Shown: positions 1-5,576 of the stretch, piece after piece
Layout: the number at the start of each line of letters is the position of its first letter
Position numbering within the stretch: position 1 is the stretch's first letter
Assembly (NCBI GenBank): GCA_905479025.1
Contig: CAJQKX010000545.1
Span: 1-5,576, forward strand
Source: an uncultured Paraglaciecola sp.
GTDB lineage: Bacteria; Pseudomonadota; Gammaproteobacteria; Enterobacterales; Alteromonadaceae
Direction: 5' to 3'
DNA: 5,576 nucleotides
Position numbers and translations under genes: made by a program
Notes under the pieces: model-generated
Seen by the model: the letters and a program-made list of their open reading frames with translations, nothing else
Told to the model about the DNA's origin: nothing
Databases searched by the model: none

Positions 1-589
1 GTTCAGACTTGGTTGACATCCACTCAGTCATAGAGCGATCAGTAAGTTGATATACTTCGATAGCCCTGATTAAGCGTTGAGGATCATTGGGGTGGATACG
101 TTTAGCTGAAGTAGGATCTATTTGGGCTAATTGTTGATGTAATTTATCCCAACCTAATTCATCAGCTTTTGCTTCTATAGCCTTTCTCACACTTTGATCT
201 GATTCTGGTAATGGTGAAAGTCCGTCAATCAAGGCTTTGTAATACATCATCGTGCCGCCCACTAATAGTGGGATCTTTCCTCTTGCTGTGATGTCTTGCA
301 TGGCCAATAGAGCATCTTTACGAAATTCGACCACTGAATAACGTTGTGAAGGGTCTAAAATATTGATTAATTTGTGAGGGGCTTTTATTAATTCAGCTGC
401 ACTAGGTTTAGCCGTACCTATATCCATGTCACGATAGATCAATGCAGAATCAACACTTATTATTTCACACGGCAGGTTTTCGCAAAGCTCAATTGCTAGG
501 CCTGTTTTTCCAGACGCGGTAGGTCCCATCAAAAATAACGCAGGTGGCAAAGAATTAGGGGCGGGGCCTATGATCTTATGTTCATGCAT
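1..589 (-). CDS. miaA: tRNA dimethylallyltransferase MiaA (partial, C-terminus beyond the left edge)
   Basis: MiaA transfers the dimethylallyl group of DMAPP to N6 of A37 in tRNAs that read UNN codons, the first step toward i6A/ms2i6A; it acts in the cytoplasm. About 196 residues are present; the family is usually about 300-320, so roughly the last third is missing. Visible, numbered from the ATG at 589: P-loop GPTASGKT (22-29), the [16 protein letters not shown] block (47-62) whose Asp is the proposed catalytic base, [13 protein letters not shown] (108-120), and [17 protein letters not shown] (164-180). All match gammaproteobacterial MiaA closely. The frame opens after a TAG at 608-610 and offers in-frame ATGs at 607, 595 and 589, none with a good Shine-Dalgarno sequence. 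I chose 589 because it gives the smallest overlap with mutL (8 bases) and the N-terminus closest in length to E. coli MiaA. Translation is probably coupled to mutL. The identity is very secure; the start is not. Confidence 0.96.
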   Translation of the reverse strand, partial: MHEHKIIGPAPNSLPPALFLMGPTASGKTGLAIELCENLPCEIISVDSALIYRDMDIGTAKPSAAELIKAPHKLINILDPSQRYSVVEFRKDALLAMQDITARGKIPLLVGGTMMYYKALIDGLSPLPESDQSVRKAIEAKADELGWDKLHQQLAQIDPTSAKRIHPNDPQRLIRAIEVYQLTDRSMTEWMSTKSE

Positions 590-607
590 TTGCATTGAGC
601 CAATCAT
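582..607 (-). other. mutL-miaA overlap with three in-frame miaA start codons
   Basis: The mutL TGA is at 584-582. In the miaA frame, a TAG at 608-610 is followed directly by ATG at 607, then ATG at 595 and ATG at 589, giving overlaps of 26, 14 or 8 bases. No recognisable Shine-Dalgarno sequence picks one of them. Ribosomes ending mutL would be positioned over the 589 and 595 starts, so coupled initiation at either is plausible. Confidence 0.7.
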
Positions 608-2396
608 CTAAATGCACTTGTTTACCTATCAGAGCAATATCATGTTCTAAGTTATCAGATGAAAGAACAAATTGTTGCCACAATTCTTGCACTTGACTAA
701 GAGATATTTCTTCACTTGAAACTATACTAGCTAACAAGTGTTCACGTACTTTTTTATTGTCTGTTTCTATACATCTCAAAATATCCTCTAGATACTCGAC
801 CCATCGAAACTGTCTTAACCCTGCAGGTACTTTACGTAAAATAATCCGATTGGGTGTCCAGCCAATTTCTACGCTGTTTTCCAAAAGTGGCTGATAGAGT
901 ATTTTGGCTTGCGTCAGTAAATCAGTTGTGGCTTTTATCGAGATAGGCATCAATAAAGGTTGGCTAACTGGCATCGCTTCTGAGTAGAGTTTTGATATCA
1001 CGCTAAGATGTAATGCCCTTGTCTCGAGTAAATAAAATTGTTGTTCTATTTTGAGCAAAATTTTCTTATCCGTTACTTGGAGCCATTGCCGAGTCACTAT
1101 AGTTGAACGTTCTTTAGAACTGGACAATGTATTAACAGGTGCTGTTGGGGTCATCAATTGTTGATAGTTTTTTGAAGATTGATTGATAACTTGTGAAGAG
1201 TTGACTAGGTGTTCAGACATGCTTTTGTTTGCCAGAAAGCCGGTAACATCAGAAGAGTGAGAACCTATACCCGTATAGTTGGGTAAATTTTCGTCAACAG
1301 TCTCAGATTTTGGTCTTTGCAGAGGTTGAATATAATCATGATTGGGCTGTGCTTGTGGCAATACGTTTACTTCAGGATTTGACTGCTGTCCTTGTTGAAA
1401 ATATTGATTCAGCGAATCCGTTAGTGCTCTATATATAAAATCATGCACTAAACGTGCTTGATGAAATCTCACTTCATGTTTGGCGGGGTGAACATTTACA
1501 TCGACTTGGTTTGGCTCAAGGGTCAAATACAGCACATAAGTTGGATATAAATCGGCATCGATAAGCCCTTCAAACGCTTGGCGAACCGCATGATTGATTA
1601 ACTTATCACGCATCATACGGCCATTTACATAAAAATATTGAAAGTCGCCTTGGGTTTTGGCTTGTTCTGGTTGGGCCAACCAACCCTTTAACTCAAATTG
1701 TTGATATTGACTATTTAATTCAATATTTTGCGCAGAAAATTCTTTGCCGCATATAGCCCCGATACGTTTTAACTCAGTGTCTTGTGCCTTCACTGCTGGG
1801 TATTTACGCAGTAACTTGCCATTATGTTTAAGGCTAAAGCTCACATCAAAACGACTCAGTGCAATGCGCCTGACTACTTCGTCAATATGTGCGAACTCGG
1901 TTTTTTCGGTACGTAAAAATTTGCGTCTGGCGGGTGTATTAAAAAACAAATCGACGACATCAACACTAGTGCCATCGGGGTGTGCAACTGGATTGAGTTG
2001 TACTTGCATATCACGGCCTTCGCAGTGAGCTTGCCAGGCTTGCGTTTGATCTTTGGGCTTTGAGCTTAAACTTAAGCGTGCAACTGAGCTAATACTAGCC
2101 AAGGCTTCACCACGAAACCCTAAACTACAAATGGCTTCTAAATCGTCTAACTTGGCTATCTTACTAGTGGCATGGCGGCTAAGGGCTAACGCAAGTTCGT
2201 CATGGGGAATGCCACTACCGTTATCACGGATTAATATACGTTTGTGCCCGCCCTTTTCAATATCAATTTCAATCGAACTAGCCCCCGAATCAAGACTATT
2301 TTCAACTATTTCCTTTACCACAGAAGCAGGGCGTTCAACGACTTCCCCAGCGGCAATTTGGTTGGCTAATCTTGATGGAAGAATTTGAATTGGCAA
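582..2396 (-). CDS. mutL: DNA mismatch repair protein MutL
   Basis: MutL is the ATP-driven matchmaker of methyl-directed mismatch repair: it is recruited by mismatch-bound MutS and activates MutH and UvrD. The protein has 604 residues, against about 615 in E. coli. The N-terminal GHKL ATPase spans about 1-330: E29 and N33 (catalytic base and Mg ligand in [14 protein letters not shown]), D58-G62 (DNGSG), HATSKI 75-80, the ATP lid [12 protein letters not shown] (93-104), [10 protein letters not shown] 151-160, [14 protein letters not shown] 256-269 and [12 protein letters not shown] 300-311 with K306. A Q/S/N-rich linker follows at about 330-430. The C-terminal dimerisation domain (about 431-604) carries QPLLMP (479-484), resembling the sliding-clamp-binding motif of E. 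coli MutL. The metal-binding endonuclease motif DQHA(X)2E(X)4E is not seen, as expected for organisms with MutH and Dam. The start is TTG: it is the only ATG/GTG/TTG between the in-frame TGA at 2475-2477 and the conserved IQILP, and AAGG sits 8 bases upstream. Confidence 0.98.
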   Translation of the reverse strand: MPIQILPSRLANQIAAGEVVERPASVVKEIVENSLDSGASSIEIDIEKGGHKRILIRDNGSGIPHDELALALSRHATSKIAKLDDLEAICSLGFRGEALASISSVARLSLSSKPKDQTQAWQAHCEGRDMQVQLNPVAHPDGTSVDVVDLFFNTPARRKFLRTEKTEFAHIDEVVRRIALSRFDVSFSLKHNGKLLRKYPAVKAQDTELKRIGAICGKEFSAQNIELNSQYQQFELKGWLAQPEQAKTQGDFQYFYVNGRMMRDKLINHAVRQAFEGLIDADLYPTYVLYLTLEPNQVDVNVHPAKHEVRFHQARLVHDFIYRALTDSLNQYFQQGQQSNPEVNVLPQAQPNHDYIQPLQRPKSETVDENLPNYTGIGSHSSDVTGFLANKSMSEHLVNSSQVINQSSKNYQQLMTPTAPVNTLSSSKERSTIVTRQWLQVTDKKILLKIEQQFYLLETRALHLSVISKLYSEAMPVSQPLLMPISIKATTDLLTQAKILYQPLLENSVEIGWTPNRIILRKVPAGLRQFRWVEYLEDILRCIETDNKKVREHLLASIVSSEEISLSQVQELWQQFVLSSDNLEHDIALIGKQVHLDDWLNANA

Positions 2397-2408
2397 AACA
2401 ATGACCTT
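2397..2408 (-). promoter_or_regulatory. Shine-Dalgarno and spacer of the TTG-initiated mutL
   Basis: On the minus strand AAGG (2405-2408) is followed by an 8-base spacer and then TTG at 2396-2394. This spacing is typical for a ribosome binding site and supports TTG as the mutL start. It lies within the 35-base gap after amiB, so mutL can be initiated independently of amiB translation. Confidence 0.72.
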
Positions 2409-2431
2409 GGTGTAAATGCTAAATGAGTAAG

Positions 2432-3766
2432 TTAGGTGCTGGGGATCGTCAGTACTTGTCCGATACGCACCACATCAGTATTTAGATTATTGGCTTTTTT
2501 CAGAGTACTGATTTGTACATTATAACGCTGAGCCAGCAAAGATAATGATTCACCACTGCGCACTCTATGGGTGCGGTTTTCTTGCTTCCATTTCGCCCAC
2601 AAAGAACCGTCCGGTGGGGAACCTTTAAAATGTTGTTTAAGCCCGTTAAATAATGATTGAGCCATTTTCTGCCTATACTTAGACCAATTCAGATTCTTCT
2701 CTTCTTGAGGGTTAGAGATAAAGCCCATTTCTACTAAAATCGACGGAATGTCTGGTGAGGTTAACACCGCAAAACTAGCCCCTTGTGGCTTATCTTTATG
2801 TAATGATGTTACATTCTTTAAGTGTTTAAGCATATCACGACTCACGTCATAACTAGTGGTCAAAGAGTGGTCCATAGACATATCGAGAAACGTTTGAGCT
2901 AAATAACGTTCATTTGCAGTATCTTGAATAATTTCAGCGGCTCCGCCTAATAATTCAGAATGCCGTTCGGTATTCTCCAGCCAGCGACCCAGTTCAGTGT
3001 TCGCTCTTTTCATTGATAAAACCCACACAGACGCTCCTCTAGGAACAGGTGTGGTAAAAGCATCTGCGTGGATTGATACAAACATATCTGCTTTGTGTTT
3101 TCTAGCAAGTTGAGGCCGCTTATTCGGTGAAATATAGTAATCACCGGCACGTGTCATCACCGCTTTCATACCTTTTTCTTTGCCAATTAGAGATTCTAAT
3201 CTTTTAGCTATACCTAAAGTGACATCTTTCTCATAACTACCACTTGGACCAATTGAGCCCGGATCTTCTCCACCGTGACCCGCGTCTATAACAATCACGA
3301 TGTCCCTGTCTGTCGTAGATTTTGAATTCAACACAATTTTTTGTGCTGCAGAGTCTGAGTCGTTTAGATCAATGACTAATCTATTGCCATAGGGTGCGGT
3401 GGGAGGTAAAGCAAAAATATTTTTTTTAAGTTTTTTATTTAACTCAATAACTACTCGAACGGATTGAGGGTTTTTGGCTGTGCTGTAGCGTACTTTTTTG
3501 ACTAGCTTGCTTTCATTCGCAACCTTTTTAAAATCGAAATTCCTGGGTGTGTTTTCTATATCGATCACTAATCGTTGCGGATTTTTTAATGTGAAGTAAG
3601 TATATGTAGGTGTATCAGCTAAATCGAAAACTAAACGTGTCGTGTTTGGAGAAGGCCAAATACGCAGTCCTTCGATGGTATTGTTAGCAAAACTTGCTGT
3701 AGTAAAAGCCATCAGTAAAAAACTGGTAAGTATTACATTCAGTTGTTTGGACCAAAACGTTTGCAT
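2432..3766 (-). CDS. amiB: N-acetylmuramoyl-L-alanine amidase AmiB with C-terminal LysM
   Basis: AmiB is a periplasmic zinc amidase that cleaves the bond between N-acetylmuramic acid and L-alanine in septal peptidoglycan so that daughter cells can separate. In studied species it is activated by LytM-domain proteins (EnvC, and NlpD in some). The protein has 444 residues. A Sec signal peptide covers 1-27 (K7, hydrophobic stretch 10-23, predicted cut after ASFA). An AMIN targeting domain covers about 30-135, Amidase_3 about 156-378, and one LysM about 398-442 (from [18 protein letters not shown] to IGQVLTIP). Probable zinc ligands are H164 (DAGHGG), E179 (SYEKD) and H233 (SIHAD); E346 in [10 protein letters not shown] is the conserved catalytic glutamate. 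The segment at about 275-315 fits the regulatory helix region that blocks the active site until activation. The start is the ATG at 3766, which gives a complete signal peptide; only a weak purine stretch precedes it. An A8 tract lies within codons 114-116. Confidence 0.97.
   Translation of the reverse strand: MQTFWSKQLNVILTSFLLMAFTTASFANNTIEGLRIWPSPNTTRLVFDLADTPTYTYFTLKNPQRLVIDIENTPRNFDFKKVANESKLVKKVRYSTAKNPQSVRVVIELNKKLKKNIFALPPTAPYGNRLVIDLNDSDSAAQKIVLNSKSTTDRDIVIVIDAGHGGEDPGSIGPSGSYEKDVTLGIAKRLESLIGKEKGMKAVMTRAGDYYISPNKRPQLARKHKADMFVSIHADAFTTPVPRGASVWVLSMKRANTELGRWLENTERHSELLGGAAEIIQDTANERYLAQTFLDMSMDHSLTTSYDVSRDMLKHLKNVTSLHKDKPQGASFAVLTSPDIPSILVEMGFISNPQEEKNLNWSKYRQKMAQSLFNGLKQHFKGSPPDGSLWAKWKQENRTHRVRSGESLSLLAQRYNVQISTLKKANNLNTDVVRIGQVLTIPST
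3420..3427 (-). repeat. A8 homopolymer tract inside amiB
   Basis: Eight consecutive A on the coding strand cover codons 114-116 (Lys-Lys-Asn) in the second half of the AMIN domain; a separate A6 run lies just upstream in codons 111-112. Gain of one A leads to a TAG at 3381-3383 after 12 shifted codons, and loss of one A to a TAG at 3376-3378 after 14. Either slip would remove the amidase and LysM domains. Confidence 0.9.
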
Positions 3767-3776
3767 TAATATTTTT

Positions 3777-4268
3777 CTAGTTTAATTGCTTAAGCAAATC
3801 CGAGCCTTTTGCAGATTTGGCCTGCATTGTAAAGACACGTCCCGTTTGTTTGTACTCAATACTAATGTGTAAATCCGCAGATGCCAAGAGGCCAGCACCT
3901 TTGTCTGGCCATTCAATCAAACAAATACAATCAGCATCGAAATAATCGCGAATACCCATAAATTCTAATTCTTCAGGATCAGATAAACGATATAAGTCAA
4001 AGTGAAACACCCGCCAGTCAGCTATTTCATAAGGTTCAACTAAGGTATAGGTAGGGCTTTTGACATGACCTATATGCCCTAATCCTTGAATAAAACCTCG
4101 ACTAAAAGTGGTTTTACCCGCCCCTAAATCCCCTTCAAGATATATCACCATACCCTGATGACAGTTCTGAGCAAGTTTTCTAGCTAAAGCGACTGTGGCT
4201 ACTTCATCTGCTAAGTTATACTGGGTTGGGGATAAATCAAATATGGGGGTAATCAAAGAAAAACTCAT
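3777..4268 (-). CDS. tsaE: tRNA t6A37 biosynthesis ATPase TsaE (YjeE family)
   Basis: TsaE is the ATPase partner of TsaB and TsaD in synthesis of N6-threonylcarbamoyladenosine at A37 of ANN-decoding tRNAs. TsaC makes the threonylcarbamoyl-AMP intermediate, and TsaE is thought to drive the TsaBD transfer cycle. The protein has 163 residues, slightly longer than E. coli's (about 153). Visible are the P-loop GDLGAGKT (46-53), the switch-like SPTYTLV (71-77), HFDLYRL (89-95) with the conserved D91, [12 protein letters not shown] (99-110) and the Walker-B-like LIEWPDKG (117-124). It lacks a signal peptide or membrane segment, so it is cytoplasmic. The ATG at 4268 overlaps the nnr stop as ATGA and has no strong Shine-Dalgarno of its own, so translation is probably coupled to nnr. 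The amiB ATG follows its stop by 10 bases. Confidence 0.97.
   Translation of the reverse strand: MSFSLITPIFDLSPTQYNLADEVATVALARKLAQNCHQGMVIYLEGDLGAGKTTFSRGFIQGLGHIGHVKSPTYTLVEPYEIADWRVFHFDLYRLSDPEELEFMGIRDYFDADCICLIEWPDKGAGLLASADLHISIEYKQTGRVFTMQAKSAKGSDLLKQLN
4265..4268 (-). other. ATGA stop/start overlap of nnr and tsaE
   Basis: The minus strand reads ATGA: ATG (4268-4266) starts tsaE and TGA (4267-4265) ends nnr. Four-base overlaps of this kind are a well-known arrangement for coupled termination and re-initiation. No strong Shine-Dalgarno sequence precedes the tsaE ATG, which fits coupling. Confidence 0.85.
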
Positions 4269-5576
4269 AATCCGTTAACTATAGCTCGTAAAGGTTGCAA
4301 TAAATCAGAGGCAATCATACCACGTTGACCATACTGTATGGCAACTCTATCTCCTGCTTCAGCATGAGCACATACACCATATACAGCGGCTTTTTGTGAG
4401 GTGAATCCTTGTGCCAAAAAAGCGCCAATAACACCGGTGAGTAAGTCGCCCATACCTGCTGTTGCCATACCTGGATTACCCCCTTTGCATACAAAGCATT
4501 GAGGCTCTTGATGTGATCCATCCATTTGAATAACAGTGCCCGCACCTTTTAGAACGCAAGTAGACTGATATTTTTGAGCAATATTTTGGCTAGCCAAGTA
4601 TCTATCGTTTTCAATTTTAGCAATTGTGCAGTTCAATAATTGACTCGCTTCACCTGGATGAGGTGTTATTACTAGTGAGGGTAAACCTGCCAAAGTATTC
4701 TGTATGTTTGAATCATCTGCCACAGAGGCCAACAAATTTAAACCGTCAGCATCAATCACCAATGGCTTTGGATGGTGTTTTAGGTATTCAAATAAACGGG
4801 AGAATTGCTGATGAGCCCAATCATCTTGGCCTAATCCAGGCCCTATAACTATGCAGCTACACCAATCTAGGGCTGTCTCAAGGTTTTTGTGCATCAGCAT
4901 TATTTCTGGACGACCAGCAGAGATACCGATGCTACTTGACTCATGACAATAGACTTTCACTAAACCTACGCCACAGCGCAAAGCTGACTCGGCACTGAGT
5001 CGAATTGCCCCTGCCATACCTTGGTTACCTCCTATACACAATAATTTTCCAAAAGAGCCCTTATTGCTATGCTCAGGTCTAGCTTGCAGCCGTTGCAACA
5101 TAGACCAGTCGACTAACTGTGCTTCACTGTGGGTGATACCAAAAAATTCTGCACCAATTTTTAAATCAGCAAAAGTGAGTTTCCCACAAAATGCTTTTCC
5201 AATACCGCTCACTAATCCTGGCTTGGTGGCAACAAAAGTGACAGTCACATTCGCTTTGATACAAACAGGTAGAGCTTGCCCTGTGTTAGCCTGCATTCCA
5301 GATGGTAAATCAATACTGAGTACTGGAATATCGGTTTGATTTATTTGTTGGATAACATCTTGAAAGGCCGATTTGACTTCGCCCGTTACCCCCGTGCCTA
5401 ATAATGCATCTACCAATACATCAAATTCAGTAAAATCCACTTCAGAAAACTGCAGTGTTTTAGCCCCCAGTTTTAGCCACTCAAGTTGGGCTTGTTTGGC
5501 ATCACCGATTAATTCTCTTTTAGGCTGCTCACAAGTAATGACAACATTGATACCTTGCTGTTTGGCAAGTTTAGCC
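4265..5576 (-). CDS. nnr: Bifunctional NAD(P)H-hydrate repair enzyme Nnr (partial, N-terminus beyond the right edge)
   Basis: Nnr repairs hydrated NAD(P)H. The N-terminal domain epimerises R- and S-NAD(P)HX, and the C-terminal domain dehydrates S-NADPHX using ADP in bacterial enzymes. The reading frame stays open from the stop at 4265 to the window edge, giving 436 residues. The bifunctional family is about 490-515 long, so about 70-90 N-terminal residues are missing. The GTG at 5440 is internal and should not be used as the start: upstream residues such as [12 protein letters not shown] (near 5575-5540) match the epimerase fold. Epimerase marks are VDALLGTG (about 5413-5390) and IDLPSG, whose Asp (codon 5309-5311) is the likely catalytic acid/base. 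The dehydratase domain, from about 5110 down, shows [57 protein letters not shown] and [16 protein letters not shown], with the catalytic Asp at 4445-4447. It is the upstream gene seen here; its promoter is outside the window. Confidence 0.96.
   Translation of the reverse strand, partial: AKLAKQQGINVVITCEQPKRELIGDAKQAQLEWLKLGAKTLQFSEVDFTEFDVLVDALLGTGVTGEVKSAFQDVIQQINQTDIPVLSIDLPSGMQANTGQALPVCIKANVTVTFVATKPGLVSGIGKAFCGKLTFADLKIGAEFFGITHSEAQLVDWSMLQRLQARPEHSNKGSFGKLLCIGGNQGMAGAIRLSAESALRCGVGLVKVYCHESSSIGISAGRPEIMLMHKNLETALDWCSCIVIGPGLGQDDWAHQQFSRLFEYLKHHPKPLVIDADGLNLLASVADDSNIQNTLAGLPSLVITPHPGEASQLLNCTIAKIENDRYLASQNIAQKYQSTCVLKGAGTVIQMDGSHQEPQCFVCKGGNPGMATAGMGDLLTGVIGAFLAQGFTSQKAAVYGVCAHAEAGDRVAIQYGQRGMIASDLLQPLRAIVNGL

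Larger units (their letters stand above)
1..5576 (-). other. Co-directional gene cluster nnr-tsaE-amiB-mutL-miaA (probable operon)
   Basis: All five genes read leftward with junctions of -4, +10, +35 and about -8 bases. No intrinsic terminator hairpin with a T-run is visible at any junction. The order matches the E. coli superoperon, where miaA is followed by hfq and hflX; here those would lie left of position 1. In E. coli this operon also has internal promoters, including within mutL ahead of miaA; I could not identify a convincing one here. Operon status is inferred from spacing and conservation. Confidence 0.85.

Noticed and set aside
583..585. ATG at 585 overlapping the mutL stop as ATGA
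   Set aside because: It looks like a classic ATGA overlap, but this ATG is in a different frame from miaA.
720..780. Promoter-like hexamers in the 3' part of mutL (TTGAGA then TAAAAA at 17 bases on the minus strand; TATAGT further down)
   Set aside because: E. coli has internal promoters here, but the -10 candidate is poor and TATAGT lacks a matching -35 box; AT-rich DNA gives such matches often.
1744..2388. Two plus-strand open frames (1744-2028 and 2053-2388) antisense to mutL
   Set aside because: They mirror the highly conserved MutL ATPase domain, have no recognisable protein features or ribosome binding sites, and are best explained as shadows of mutL codon use.
3786..3797. Perfect 12-base palindrome TTGCTTAAGCAA at the end of tsaE
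   Set aside because: About one such palindrome is expected by chance in a window this size; it encodes the tsaE tail, has no loop and is not followed on the minus strand by a U-run, so it is neither a terminator nor a supported operator.
4315..4545. Minus-strand open frame of 76 codons inside nnr
   Set aside because: It lies wholly within the conserved dehydratase domain of nnr in another frame and shows no family resemblance.
4624..5339. Plus-strand open frames at 4624-4848 and 5064-5339
   Set aside because: Both are antisense to the nnr coding region, with composition and length expected by chance; no independent support.
5438..5440. GTG as a possible start of a 391-residue nnr
   Set aside because: The frame continues open to the window edge with residues matching the epimerase domain, so this GTG is an internal Val codon.

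Overview
The window looks like chromosomal core DNA of a gammaproteobacterium. It is a single run of genes, all on the minus strand, in the order nnr (yjeF) - tsaE (yjeE) - amiB - mutL - miaA, reading from the right edge to the left. This is the conserved gammaproteobacterial cluster that usually continues into hfq and hflX, which would lie beyond position 1. The protein sequences, moderately low GC content, a LysM-bearing AmiB and a MutL without endonuclease motif fit a marine Alteromonadales-type organism (Alteromonas/Glaciecola/Paraglaciecola-like). That placement is inference from memory of the families, not a database result.

Layout: 4265-5576 is nnr (its N-terminus is cut off by the right edge); 3777-4268 is tsaE, overlapping nnr by four bases (ATGA); 2432-3766 is amiB, 10 bases after tsaE; 582-2396 is mutL, 35 bases after amiB and starting with TTG; 1-589 is miaA (its C-terminus is cut off by the left edge), overlapping the end of mutL. 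No gap exceeds 35 bases, no terminator is visible, and no plus-strand gene is credible. The genes are therefore probably co-transcribed, with translational coupling at two junctions.

The genes are housekeeping functions rather than one pathway: repair of damaged NAD(P)H hydrates (Nnr), tRNA t6A37 synthesis (TsaE), septal peptidoglycan splitting (AmiB), DNA mismatch repair (MutL) and tRNA i6A37 modification (MiaA). Two of them act on position 37 of tRNAs, which keeps decoding accurate.

I found no undescribed system, mobile element, CRISPR array or RNA gene. The points worth a second look are small: the forced TTG start of mutL, an A8 homopolymer inside amiB where a one-base slip would give an AMIN-only fragment, the ambiguous miaA start inside mutL, the absence of the MutL endonuclease motif, and the LysM tail on AmiB.
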